A stretch of DNA of 64,000 bases from Pseudomonas sp. R37(2017). GTDB taxonomy: Bacteria; Pseudomonadota; Gammaproteobacteria; Pseudomonadales; Pseudomonadaceae. The stretch lies in assembly GCF_002113375.1 (NCBI RefSeq), contig NZ_NEHO01000014.1, positions 1 to 64,000 on the forward strand, written 5' to 3'. The translations under genes and the position numbers were made by a program. Position 1 is the stretch's first letter. Every line of letters begins with the position of its first letter. Of the stretch, positions 33,120-41,890 are shown in pieces. The notes under the pieces are model-generated. The model was not told the DNA's origin. It saw only the letters and a program-made list of their open reading frames with translations, and ran no database searches.

Positions 33120-33986
33120 ATGAAAAACATCATCGGTATCTACACCAGTCCACGGACCCATTGGGTTGGCGACGGCTTTCCGGTTCGCACGCTGTTTTCC
33201 TACGACAACCTGGGCAAACACATCAGTCCGTTCCTGCTGCTCGATCACGCCGGTCCCGCCGAATTCACCCCGACCACTGAACGACGTGGCGTTGGTCAGC
33301 ATCCGCATCGTGGCTTCGAAACCGTGACTATCGTTTACAAGGGCGAACTGGAGCACCGGGACTCCACCGGCAGTGGCGGCAAGATCGGCCCGGGCGATGT
33401 GCAATGGATGACCGCTGCCTCGGGGATCCTGCATGAAGAGTTTCACTCCGAAGGATTCGCCAAAAGCGGTGGCACCCTGGAGATGGTGCAACTGTGGGTC
33501 AACCTGCCGGCCAGGGACAAAATGGTCGACCCTGGCTACCAGACGATCCTCGATCGCGACATCCCGAGCATCGCCTTGAAAGACAACGCCGGCAGTCTGC
33601 GCCTGATCGCCGGTGAGTTCGACGGTCGCAAGGGCCCGGCGCGCACCTTCACACCGGTCGACGTGTGGGACATTCGCTTGAATGCCGGCAAGTTGCTCAC
33701 GCTGGATCTGCACGAAGGACGCAACACCGCGCTGGTGGTCTTGCGCGGCGCGGTTCAGGTCAACGGCCTGGAATCGGTGCGCCAGGGACAACTGGCCCTG
33801 TTCGATCGCAAGGGTGACCGGATGACCCTCGAAGCCAGCGAAGACGCAGTGGTGCTGTTGCTCAGCGGCGAGCCGATCGACGAGCCGATCGTCGGTCACG
33901 GGCCGTTCGTGATGAACACCGAACAGGAAATCCACCAGGCCTTCGCCGACTTCCAGTCCGGGCGCTTCGGCCGGATGCACGCTTAA
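33120..33986 (+). CDS. Pirin-family bicupin protein
   Basis: The protein has 288 residues from the ATG at 33120 (CAGGAGACACC upstream; the frame is open from 33084). The N-terminal cupin holds the metal ligands in HPHRGFETVTIVYKGELEHRDSTG and SGILHEE. The C-terminal cupin ends PFVMNTEQEIHQAFADFQSGRFG, the standard pirin ending. Bacterial pirins include quercetinase-like dioxygenases and redox regulators; the role here is open. It is probably co-transcribed with the two hydrolases downstream. Confidence 0.9.
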   Translation: MKNIIGIYTSPRTHWVGDGFPVRTLFSYDNLGKHISPFLLLDHAGPAEFTPTTERRGVGQHPHRGFETVTIVYKGELEHRDSTGSGGKIGPGDVQWMTAASGILHEEFHSEGFAKSGGTLEMVQLWVNLPARDKMVDPGYQTILDRDIPSIALKDNAGSLRLIAGEFDGRKGPARTFTPVDVWDIRLNAGKLLTLDLHEGRNTALVVLRGAVQVNGLESVRQGQLALFDRKGDRMTLEASEDAVVLLLSGEPIDEPIVGHGPFVMNTEQEIHQAFADFQSGRFGRMHA

Positions 33987-34082
33987 CCTTTTCGTTTCAC
34001 CAACCCGCTCTACACAGGATGCGTAGGCCGGTCCGAGGCCAGGGATGGCTGTTGCCTGCAAAAAGAGAAAGAGGAGACGCAC

Positions 34083-34766
34083 ATGAGTACCGTCAACGCG
34101 GCCAACTTCAACGGCCAGAAACCCACCATCGACCCCAACGACAGCGCGATGCTGCTGATCGATCACCAGAGCGGACTGTTCCAGATCGTCAAGGACATGG
34201 ACGTGCCCCAACTGCGCGCCAACGCCATTGCCCTGGCCAAGGCCGCCACCTTGCTGAAAATGCCGGTGATTACCACGGCCTCGGTGCCGCAAGGACCGAA
34301 CGGGCCCTTGATCCCGGAAATCCACCAGGCCGCACCCCATGCGCAATACGTGGCGCGCAAAGGTGAAATCAATGCCTGGGACAACCCGGAGTTTCACGCG
34401 GCGGTCAAAGCCACCGGCAAGAAGACCCTGGTGATCGCCGGCACCCTGACCAGTGTGTGCCTGGCGTTCCCGTCCATCGCCGCCGTGCATGAAGGCTACA
34501 AGGTGTTTGCGGTCGTCGACGCCTCCGGCAATCACTCGAAACTGGCCACTGATCTGACCGTTGCCCGTTTGTCCCAGGCCGGGGTGGTGCCGATCGACAT
34601 CATGGCTACGCTATCCGAGCTGCAAGGCTCATGGAACCGCCCGGACGCCGAGCAGTGGGCCGCTGTCTACGCCCAGGCCATGCCGCATTATCAATTGCTG
34701 ATCGAGAGCTACCTCAAGGCCCAGCAAGTGGCGAACGAACACGAGGCACTGGACTCCCAGCGCTAA
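34083..34766 (+). CDS. Isochorismatase-like cysteine hydrolase (YcaC family)
   Basis: The protein has 227 residues; the ribosome site is AAGAGGAGACGCAC. The catalytic triad Asp-Lys-Cys is visible as [10 protein letters not shown], the Lys in [13 protein letters not shown], and Cys in [14 protein letters not shown]. It is paralogous to the next gene (about half the positions agree, for example GPNGPL(I/V)[11 protein letters not shown]) but with a longer, different C-terminus. Family members hydrolyse amides or related C-N bonds; the physiological substrate of YcaC-type enzymes is unknown. Confidence 0.88.
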   Translation: MSTVNAANFNGQKPTIDPNDSAMLLIDHQSGLFQIVKDMDVPQLRANAIALAKAATLLKMPVITTASVPQGPNGPLIPEIHQAAPHAQYVARKGEINAWDNPEFHAAVKATGKKTLVIAGTLTSVCLAFPSIAAVHEGYKVFAVVDASGNHSKLATDLTVARLSQAGVVPIDIMATLSELQGSWNRPDAEQWAAVYAQAMPHYQLLIESYLKAQQVANEHEALDSQR

Positions 34767-34823
34767 CCGTTTACCTCCACGCCGATATCCACTCGGCATC
34801 GATAACCTGCGAGGACTTCTGCA

Positions 34824-35450
34824 ATGACTACTTCCTACAAGCGTCTGGACAAGAACAACGCCGCCGTTCTGTTGGTGGATCATCAGGCCGGCCTGCTGTC
34901 ACTGGTACGCGACATCGATCCGGATCGATTCAAGAACAACGTACTGGCCCTGGCGGACCTGGCCAAGTACTTCAAGCTGCCGACCATCCTCACCACCAGT
35001 TTCGAGACCGGTCCCAACGGCCCGCTGGTGCCCGAGCTCAAGGCGCAGTTCCCGGACGCGCCGTACATCGCCCGCCCGGGCCAGATCAACGCCTGGGACA
35101 ACGAAGATTTCGTCAAGGCGGTCAAGGCCACCGGCAAGAAACAACTGATCATCGCCGGTGTGGTGACAGAGGTATGCGTGGCGTTCCCGGCCCTCTCGGC
35201 ACTGGCCGAAGGCTTCGACGTGTTCGTGGTCACCGACGCGTCCGGCACCTTCAACGAGCTGACCCGCGAATCGGCGTGGAGCCGCATGACCGCCCAGGGT
35301 GCGCAATTGATGACCTGGTTCGGTCTGGCCTGCGAGCTGCACCGCGACTGGCGTAACGATATCGAAGGGTTGGCCACGCTGTTCTCCAACCATATTCCGG
35401 ATTACCGCAACCTGATGACCAGCTACAGCACGCTGACCAACAGCAAGTAA
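34824..35450 (+). CDS. ycaC: YcaC-type isochorismatase-family hydrolase
   Basis: The protein has 208 residues, the same length as E. coli YcaC and nearly identical in long stretches (LDKNNAAVLLVDHQAGLLSL, FETGPNGPLVPELKAQFPDA, NHIPDYRNLMTSY). The triad is Asp in LLVDHQ, Lys in ATGKKQLIIAG, Cys in VVTEVCVAFPAL. YcaC forms octameric rings; its substrate is not established. It lies 57 bp after its paralogue in the pirin operon and is followed by a REPIN. Confidence 0.92.
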   Translation: MTTSYKRLDKNNAAVLLVDHQAGLLSLVRDIDPDRFKNNVLALADLAKYFKLPTILTTSFETGPNGPLVPELKAQFPDAPYIARPGQINAWDNEDFVKAVKATGKKQLIIAGVVTEVCVAFPALSALAEGFDVFVVTDASGTFNELTRESAWSRMTAQGAQLMTWFGLACELHRDWRNDIEGLATLFSNHIPDYRNLMTSYSTLTNSK

Positions 35451-35473
35451 TCCAGCCAACACGCGTTCCCCCG

Positions 35474-35574
35474 TGTGGGAGCGAGCCTGCTCGCGAAGAC
35501 GGTAGAACAGACACCGTTACAGTGACTGTCAGTCCGCCTTCGTCGGATCGCCGCCCGGAGCAAGCCCGCTCCCA
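35474..35574. repeat. REPIN, divergent right half
   Basis: TGTGGGAGCGAGCCTGCTCGCGAAGACGG on the left and CCGCCTTCGTCGGATCGCCGCCCGGAGCAAGCCCGCTCCCAC on the right, the mirror of the 23030-23119 copy. Confidence 0.82.
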
Positions 35575-35678
35575 CCTTTGTTTTTGTGGTGGTTGCACAA
35601 TCCCGCCAAATCAATTGCTCCTACACTATGGCCAATCCATGCGATCTTCGCGTTCTTGGCCCTGGCTGGAGTTGCTTG

Positions 35679-37121
35679 ATGTTGTCTTTGCTCACCGAAC
35701 ACCCGCTGATCTGCGCGATGGCGCTGATCCTGATCGATCTTGGGTTGTGGTACTTGCTCAGCGCCGTTGGCAGTGCCTGGCGGCTGCTGGTGCGGGTGGT
35801 GATTTTTTCGTTGTTCAGCCTCCTGCTGTTCAACGAAGGCCTGAACCCGATGGAGCCGCCGCCCTGGGCCGACAACGTACCCTTGCATCTGGCCGCCACC
35901 GGCTTGCAGATCGGCTGGTGGTTGTTCGGCGCGCGGACCCTGACCGTGCTGATCGGTGCGGTGATGATGCAGCGGGTCGGGCATACCGGACGCTTGCTCC
36001 AGGATCTGCTCGGTGCGGTGATTTTCCTGATCGCGGTGATTGCCGCCCTGGCCTATGTACTCGACCTGCCGGTCAAGGGCGTACTGGCGACGTCCGGTGC
36101 GTTGGCGATCATTGTCGGTCTGGCCTTGCAAAGTACCCTCAGTGACGTGTTCTCCGGGATCGTGTTGAACACCACCAAACCCTATCAACTGGATGACTAC
36201 ATCTCCATCGACGGCATGGAGGGCAAGGTGATCGACATCGACTGGCGCGCCACGCGCCTGCAAACCTCCCAGGGCTGCATGGCGGTGATCCCCAACTCCC
36301 TGGCCGCCAAGGCCAAGATCATCAATTTCAGCCGGCCGAACGACATGTTCGGCATATCCGTATCCCTGGAAGTGAGCCCCCACGCGAGGCCGAACACGGT
36401 AATCGACGCGTTGGAGCGGGCCATGCAAGGTTGCCGGGAGTTGCTGGATACACCGTCGCCAAGCGTCGGCCTGAAAACCGCCAGCAACACGGGAGCGGTC
36501 TACGAAATCAGCGGTTTTGTCGCCTCGATGGACGAGAAACGCTCGGTGCGCAATCATCTATACGACCTGGCTTACCGGCACTTGCAGGCATCCGGGGTCA
36601 ATTTGTTGTCGAGCGTGGAGCCCAGTCCGCCGATCAATTCGACACGCAAACGAGCGTTGCTGGACAGCTCGCCGCTTTTCTCCACTTTGCGTCAGGAAGA
36701 GAAAGACACGTTCAGCCAGAACATGACCCTGCAAACCTTCCGCACCGGGGAGGTGATCCTGGAAGCGGGGGAGGTCAGCGATCACTTGTTCATTATCGAG
36801 TCCGGCGTGATCTCGGTGACCTTGATGCGCCACGGAGCGCCCTACGAATCCGGGCGCATGGGGCCGGGTGAGGTGATCGGCGAGGCGGGTATCCTCACCG
36901 ACAGTGCGCTGCCTGCGCAGTTTACCGCCAAGACCTCCTGCGGCCTGTACCGCATAGAAAAGTCATACCTCAAGCCGTGCCTGGATGCCCGCCACGACAT
37001 CAACGATGCGATGAAGGCCTTGCTCGAATACCGCCTGCAAAAAGCGAAAATCCTGACGGCGGACCTGCCGGTGGCGGCGGCGAAAAAGGGCTTTTTGCAG
37101 TGGTTGCGCAATCGGGTGTGA
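35679..37121 (+). CDS. MscS-family mechanosensitive channel with C-terminal cyclic-nucleotide-binding domain
   Basis: The protein has 480 residues from the ATG at 35679 (GGAG seven bases upstream; the longer frame from 35586 includes REPIN-proximal sequence). Several N-terminal membrane segments precede the MscS pore helix VLATSGALAIIVGLALQSTLSDVFSGIVL and the beta domain (YQLDDYISIDGMEGKVIDIDWRATRLQT). Residues of about 340-450 form a cNMP-binding fold (GEVILEAGEVSDHLFIIESGVISVTLMR, GPGEVIGEAGILTD). Such bCNG-type channels may be gated by nucleotide as well as, or instead of, tension. It is a single gene. Confidence 0.88.
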   Translation: MLSLLTEHPLICAMALILIDLGLWYLLSAVGSAWRLLVRVVIFSLFSLLLFNEGLNPMEPPPWADNVPLHLAATGLQIGWWLFGARTLTVLIGAVMMQRVGHTGRLLQDLLGAVIFLIAVIAALAYVLDLPVKGVLATSGALAIIVGLALQSTLSDVFSGIVLNTTKPYQLDDYISIDGMEGKVIDIDWRATRLQTSQGCMAVIPNSLAAKAKIINFSRPNDMFGISVSLEVSPHARPNTVIDALERAMQGCRELLDTPSPSVGLKTASNTGAVYEISGFVASMDEKRSVRNHLYDLAYRHLQASGVNLLSSVEPSPPINSTRKRALLDSSPLFSTLRQEEKDTFSQNMTLQTFRTGEVILEAGEVSDHLFIIESGVISVTLMRHGAPYESGRMGPGEVIGEAGILTDSALPAQFTAKTSCGLYRIEKSYLKPCLDARHDINDAMKALLEYRLQKAKILTADLPVAAAKKGFLQWLRNRV

Positions 37122-37133
37122 ATGACTGCTTTT

Positions 37134-37305
37134 CCTGTAGGAGCGGGTGCCCGCTTGCGGCATGCTCGCGAAGAAGCCGGCACGTTCAAGATCAATGTCG
37201 CCTGACACGCCGCCATCGCGAGCTTGCTCGCTCCTACAGGTTGAGTGGTTGTACGCAACATCTGCGAACTGCTCGGATCACTGTAGGAGCGAGCAAGCTC
37301 GCGAT
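37134..37305. repeat. REP cluster: one REPIN plus a third single REP
   Basis: CTGTAGGAGCGGGTGCCCGCTTGCGGC at 37134 and its partner GCGAGCTTGCTCGCTCCTACAGG ending at 37241 form a REPIN; a further single REP CTGTAGGAGCGAGCAAGCTCGCGATG lies at 37281-37305. Confidence 0.83.
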
Positions 37306-37458
37306 GACGGCAGTGAACTCACCCAAAGCGTAGCGTGAAACCACCGAAAACCAGGAAGGCCGCGCCAGTGGCCTCCTCGACTTCTGCAAGATTGGCTATT
37401 TGTGCAGGCCGGTCGTGGGACTAACGTAGTGGCACACCCACTTGCCCTGGAGCATGCC

Positions 37459-37899
37459 ATGAAACCCCGTATCGATTTCTACACCGCATCCCCTGACGCC
37501 CTCAAGGCGATGATCGCTTTGGAAACCGCCGTTTCGAAACTGCCATTGGAAAAAAGCCTGATCGAACTGGTCAAGCTGCGTACCTCGCAAATCAACGGCT
37601 GCGCCTTCTGCCTGGACATGCACAGCGCCGATGCACGCAAGGACGGCGAGTCCGAGCGTCGTCTGGCGACGTTGTCGGCCTGGCGTGAAACGCCGTTCTT
37701 CACCGAGCGTGAACGTGCCGCACTGGCCTGGACCGAATCCCTGACCCTGATCAGCCAGACCCACGCCCCGGATGAAGACTACGAATTGGCTACCGCCCAG
37801 TTCGATGCCAGGGAAATGGTCGACCTGACCGTCGCTATCACTACCATCAACGCCTGGAATCGCCTGGCCATCGGCTTTCGCAAAATGCCTCAGGCCTGA
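37459..37899 (+). CDS. AhpD-like / carboxymuconolactone-decarboxylase-family protein
   Basis: The protein has 146 residues from the ATG at 37459 (CTGGAG upstream). The family signature is LIELVKLRTSQINGCAFCLDMHSADAR, with the CxxC and nearby His of the AhpD thiol relay. The C-terminal helix is VDLTVAITTINAWNRLAIGFR. Such proteins are alkylhydroperoxidase-like antioxidant partners. The gene stands alone on this strand and ends 12 bp before the convergent MFS gene stop. Confidence 0.9.
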   Translation: MKPRIDFYTASPDALKAMIALETAVSKLPLEKSLIELVKLRTSQINGCAFCLDMHSADARKDGESERRLATLSAWRETPFFTERERAALAWTESLTLISQTHAPDEDYELATAQFDAREMVDLTVAITTINAWNRLAIGFRKMPQA

Positions 37900-37911
37900 T
37901 CCGCCCACGCC

Positions 37912-39504
37912 TCAATGCGCATCGGCACTCGGCGCAGCCGGTGGTTGCACCTTGCGCATCAGGGGCACCATCGCCGTGGCGATGACGAAGCACACCCCGA
38001 TCATCAAGAACGCGTCGCCATAGGTTTGCGTCTGGGCTTCGCGGTAGGTCAGCGACCAAAGTTGATGCAGGCTGGCGGTGACCCCGGCGTCACCGCTCTG
38101 GCCGAGGGCGGCGAAGTTGGTGCCGACCTGCGACAGCCATTGGTTGAGCGCCTCGTTGGTGCTGTTGAGGTTCTCCGCCAACCGAGTGAAATGCAGGTTG
38201 GTGCGGTCGTTGAGAATGGTCGCGCACGCGGCGATGCCGATGGCTCCGCCGAGGTTGCGCATCAGATTGAACAACCCTGACGCATGTTTGAGCCGCGCCG
38301 GAGCCAGACCGCCGAGGGTCAGTGTCACCGCTGGCGGTACTGCCAACTGCTGGGCAATCCCGCGCAAGGCTTGTGGCAGCATCAATTCCCTGGCCCCCCA
38401 GTCATGGGTGATCGGGCTGAAATCCCACATCGACAAAGCGAACAGCCCAAGGCCGGTCATCATGATCCAGCGCAGATCGACGCGGTTGGCCAGAAAGGCA
38501 TACAGCGGAATCGCCATGATCTGGAACACCCCGGTGGAGAAAACCGCCAGACCAATGTCCAGCGCACCGTAGCCACGCACCCGACCGAGAAACAGCGGCG
38601 TCAGGTAAATGGTGGCGAACAGGCCGATCCCGGTGACGAACGAGAAAAAACAACCGAGGGCGAAGTTGCGATCCTTCAAGGCGCGCAAATCGACAATCGG
38701 ATTGGCCACATGCAGGGTCCGGCCGATGAACGCCAGCCCGGCCAGGGCGCTGATCCACGCGGTGGTCAGGATGGTGCGGTCGCTGAACCAGTTCCAGCGC
38801 GGGCCTTCCTCCAGGGTGTACTCCAGGCAGCCGAGGAACAGCGCGAGAAACACCATGCTCAAATAATCCGCGCCTTTGAGCAGCGACAGTTCCGGTTGGT
38901 CGATTTTCACCAGCATCGGTACGGCCACGGCGACAAAGATGCCGGGGACCAGGTTGATGTAGAACAGCCAGTGCCAGGACGAAACGTCGGTGATCCAGCC
39001 ACCGATCACCGGCCCCAGGGTCGGTGCCAATGAGGCCACGGCACCGATGGTCGCGGCGGCGATCACCCGTTGCTTGCCGGTGAAGAACACGAACGCGGTG
39101 GTGAACACCATCGGGATCATCGAGCCGCCCAGAAAGCCTTGCAGGGCGCGGAAGGCAATCATGCTCTGGATGTTCCAGGCCACACCACACAGCAGGCTGG
39201 CCAGGGTGAAACCCACCGCCGATGCGCAAAACAGCCAACGCGTGGAGAACACCCGCGACAGCCAGCCCGACAGCGGGATCACGATGATTTCGGCGATCAG
39301 GTAACTGGTTTGCACCCACGCGGTTTCGTCGGTGCCGGCGGAGAGTCCGCCGCCGATGTCGCGCAACGAAGCCGAGACGATCTGGATATCCAGCAGCGCA
39401 ATGAACATGCCGATGCACATGCTGGCAAAGGCGAAGACCTTGGTCGTCGTCGCCATGTTCGCGGCATTGAACGGCTGCACCGGGGCGGCGAGGGCGCGGC
39501 TCAT
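37912..39504 (-). CDS. EmrB/QacA-type MFS drug exporter (DHA2, 14 TM)
   Basis: The protein has 530 residues. The DHA2 motifs are visible: LDIQIVSASLRDIGGGLSAGTDETAWVQTSYLIAEIIVIPLSGWLSRVFSTRW and GFLGGSMIPMVFTT. About 14 membrane segments are predicted by eye, for example WLFYINLVPGIFVAVAVPML. Together with the HlyD-type adaptor gene it overlaps by ATGA, it forms an EmrAB-like pump that needs an outer-membrane TolC-type partner not encoded beside it. Substrate unknown. Confidence 0.9.
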   Translation of the reverse strand: MSRALAAPVQPFNAANMATTTKVFAFASMCIGMFIALLDIQIVSASLRDIGGGLSAGTDETAWVQTSYLIAEIIVIPLSGWLSRVFSTRWLFCASAVGFTLASLLCGVAWNIQSMIAFRALQGFLGGSMIPMVFTTAFVFFTGKQRVIAAATIGAVASLAPTLGPVIGGWITDVSSWHWLFYINLVPGIFVAVAVPMLVKIDQPELSLLKGADYLSMVFLALFLGCLEYTLEEGPRWNWFSDRTILTTAWISALAGLAFIGRTLHVANPIVDLRALKDRNFALGCFFSFVTGIGLFATIYLTPLFLGRVRGYGALDIGLAVFSTGVFQIMAIPLYAFLANRVDLRWIMMTGLGLFALSMWDFSPITHDWGARELMLPQALRGIAQQLAVPPAVTLTLGGLAPARLKHASGLFNLMRNLGGAIGIAACATILNDRTNLHFTRLAENLNSTNEALNQWLSQVGTNFAALGQSGDAGVTASLHQLWSLTYREAQTQTYGDAFLMIGVCFVIATAMVPLMRKVQPPAAPSADAH

Positions 39505-40622
39505 GGCGCGCTGGCCACGACTGGCGCTGCAGGCTCCTTGCGCGTGTCCACTTCAGCGGTCACCGACAACCCCGGACGCAGGTGGCCCAGCACACTGTCG
39601 GCCGGGTCGAGGTGAATCCGCACCGGCACCCGCTGCACGATCTTGGTGAAGTTGCCGGTGGCGTTTTCCGGTGGCAATACGCTGAATTGCGAGCCGCTGG
39701 CGGGGGCGAGGCTGTCCAGGTGACCGTGGAATTCCTGCCCCGACAGCACGTCGGCACGGATCACCACCCGTTGCCCCGGCACCATGTGCGCCAACTGGTC
39801 TTCCTTGAAGTTGGCATCGACCCACAATCCGCTGGCCGGCACCACCGAGAGCAATTGCGACCCGGCCTGGGCATAGGCGCCGACCCGGGCGCGGCGATTG
39901 CCGATCACCCCGTCAACCGGAGCCTTCAGTTCGGTGTAGCCGACATTCAATTGCGCCAGATCGCGCTCGGCCCTGGCCTGGATCAAGGCGGCCCGGGCCT
40001 GTTGTTTCTGGGTGTCGATCACATTCAATTGGCGTTGCGCGGCCAGCAGTTCAGCCTGGGCGCGGTTGCTCTGGGCCTGGGCGGTCTTGAACGTGGCATT
40101 GGCCCGCTGGGCGCTTTCCACCGAGACGGCGCTGGTGGTCACCAGTTTCCTGTAGCGGGCATCGTCATCCCGAGAACGGGCGGCTTCGGCACCGGCGGCA
40201 TCGATGCCGGCGCGAGCCTGGCCGATCACGGCCTGTTGCAGTTGTTCGGTGGCATCAAGGTTGGCCAGCAAGGCTTCCTGGGCGGCCACCGCGCCTTCGG
40301 CCTTGGCCAGGTTGGCCCGGTAATCGCGCGAATCGAGACGGATCAGCACGTCGCCGGCCTTGACCTTCTGGTTGTCGGTCACCAGCACTTCGTCGATATA
40401 GCCCGCCACTTTCGGTCCGATCACCGTTACATCGCCGCCGATGTAGGCGTCGTCGGTTTCTTCGATGAAACGCCCCGCGCTCCACCAATGCGCGCCGTAC
40501 ACACCGGCCAGCACCAGCGCCGCGATGCCCATGGTTGGCAGGAGCAGGCGTTTGAGCAGGGGGCGTTTTGCCGGTTGCACCGGGGCGTCCAGGTCGGGTT
40601 CTACGGTGGACATGCTGGTCAT
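39501..40622 (-). CDS. EmrA-like membrane-fusion (HlyD-family) protein
   Basis: The protein has 373 residues. It has one N-terminal membrane helix (LLLPTMGIAALVLAGVYGAHWW), lipoyl parts (DVTVIGPKVAGYIDEVLVTDNQKVKAGDVLIRLD and LNVGYTELKAPVDGVIGNRRARVGAYAQAG) and a long coiled-coil hairpin of about residues 90-200 rich in Ala/Gln. The C-terminal beta-barrel has the EmrA motif WVDANFKEDQLAHMVPGQ. A second in-frame ATG lies three codons in (40613). It is the first gene of the two-gene pump operon, with a candidate operator palindrome upstream. Confidence 0.9.
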   Translation of the reverse strand: MTSMSTVEPDLDAPVQPAKRPLLKRLLLPTMGIAALVLAGVYGAHWWSAGRFIEETDDAYIGGDVTVIGPKVAGYIDEVLVTDNQKVKAGDVLIRLDSRDYRANLAKAEGAVAAQEALLANLDATEQLQQAVIGQARAGIDAAGAEAARSRDDDARYRKLVTTSAVSVESAQRANATFKTAQAQSNRAQAELLAAQRQLNVIDTQKQQARAALIQARAERDLAQLNVGYTELKAPVDGVIGNRRARVGAYAQAGSQLLSVVPASGLWVDANFKEDQLAHMVPGQRVVIRADVLSGQEFHGHLDSLAPASGSQFSVLPPENATGNFTKIVQRVPVRIHLDPADSVLGHLRPGLSVTAEVDTRKEPAAPVVASAP

Positions 40623-40649
40623 GGCGGGATACCTGCGGGGCGGCGGTTG

Positions 40650-40666
40650 ATTATGATGATCATAAT
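40650..40666. promoter_or_regulatory. Perfect 17-bp palindrome upstream of the EmrAB-like operon
   Basis: ATTATGAT-G-ATCATAAT, about 30 bp before the adaptor gene start and in a promoter position. It looks like a MarR- or TetR-type operator; no such regulator gene is adjacent, so control is from elsewhere. Confidence 0.6.
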
Positions 40667-40749
40667 ATGACGCATGTAATATTTTGTGGCAAATGGTTTT
40701 TGCTGCCGGTCGTCAGGTGGTTTGGTCCGAGGGAATGGGCTAGAAAATC

Positions 40750-40841
40750 ACTGTAGGAGCGAGCATGCTCGCGATTGCGACCGTCCAGTCAACAATGATG
40801 GCGCCTGACACACCGCCATCGCGAGCATGCTCGCTCCTACA
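40750..40841. repeat. REPIN
   Basis: CTGTAGGAGCGAGCATGCTCGCGATTGCG on the left and CGCCATCGCGAGCATGCTCGCTCCTACAGG on the right, just after the stop of the binding-protein gene. Confidence 0.88.
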
Positions 40842-40858
40842 GGGCATTTTGTCGTCTG

Positions 40859-41794
40859 TTATTGACTCGCCAACCCTGTACTGACCATCGCCAGTCCATC
40901 CTGGCCATCGCGGCCGCTGACACCGGCCAGCCAGGCCTCGAGCACTTGTGGATTGGCCTTCAACCAGGCCTTGGCCGCCGCTCGCGGTTTCAGGTTCTGG
41001 TTGAGTACCGCGTCCATCAACTGGTTTTCCATGGTCAGGCTGAACTCCATGTTTTGCAGGAGTTTGCCGACGTTGCTGCATTCGGAGAGGTAACCCTTGC
41101 GCACATTGGTGTAGACCGTGGCCTGGCCGTAGTTGGGGCCGAAGTAGTCGTCGCCGCCGCTGAGGTACTTCATCCTGTTGCGGGTGTTCATCGGGTGCGG
41201 TTCCCAGCCCAGGAACACCATCCATTCGTTCTTGCGTGTGGCGCGCTTGAGTTGCGAGAGCATCGCCGCTTCGCTGGATTCGACGATCTTGAAGTCCTTC
41301 AGGCCGAAGGCATTCTTGTCGATCATGGACTGGATCAGTCGGTTGCCGTCGTTGCCCGGCTCGATGCCGTAGAGCTGGCCATTGAGCTTGTCCTTGAATC
41401 TGGCGATATCGGCGAAGTCGTGCAGGCCGGCGTCGTACACATACTCGGGCACTGCCAGGGTGTATTTGGCGCCATGCAGATTGGCGCGTACGGTTTCCAC
41501 GGTGCCAGCGTCGCGGTAGGGCCTGATATCGTTTTCGGTGGTGGGCATCCAGTTGCCGAGGAACACGTCCAGCTCCTTGCCGGATGCCAGGGAGCGGTAG
41601 GTCACCGGGATCGACAGCAGGGTGGTCCTGGTCTTGTAGCCCAGCGATTCCAGCACTTCGCTGACGACGGCGGTGGTCACGCTGATGTCGGTCCAGCCGA
41701 CGTCGGAGAAGCGCACCGTGGCGCAGGATTGCGGTTCCGCGGCCTGGGCGAGCAAGGGCAGGCTGAAGGAGGCGAGCAAGAGCAAGGCTTTCAT
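40859..41794 (-). CDS. Choline/betaine/carnitine-type ABC transporter substrate-binding protein
   Basis: The protein has 311 residues with a signal peptide (ALLLLASFSLPLLAQAA). The OpuAC/ChoX fold is shown by VRFSDVGWTDISVTTAVVSEVLESLGY, LDVFLGNWMPTTEND and VFLGWEPHPMN, whose Trp residues usually box the trimethylammonium group. No permease or ATPase gene is adjacent. In pseudomonads the orphan proteins CaiX and BetX feed the shared CbcWV transporter core, so the same docking is likely. Whether the ligand is choline, carnitine or another betaine cannot be told. Confidence 0.88.
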   Translation of the reverse strand: MKALLLLASFSLPLLAQAAEPQSCATVRFSDVGWTDISVTTAVVSEVLESLGYKTRTTLLSIPVTYRSLASGKELDVFLGNWMPTTENDIRPYRDAGTVETVRANLHGAKYTLAVPEYVYDAGLHDFADIARFKDKLNGQLYGIEPGNDGNRLIQSMIDKNAFGLKDFKIVESSEAAMLSQLKRATRKNEWMVFLGWEPHPMNTRNRMKYLSGGDDYFGPNYGQATVYTNVRKGYLSECSNVGKLLQNMEFSLTMENQLMDAVLNQNLKPRAAAKAWLKANPQVLEAWLAGVSGRDGQDGLAMVSTGLASQ

Positions 41795-41890
41795 GGGGCA
41801 ATTCCTCGAAGGTCAAGGTCGGCAGCGGTTTGGGGTGTTCGCTTTTCTGGTTGTTTTGAAATCAGTGAACCTCACCACGGTTTGGTGCTT

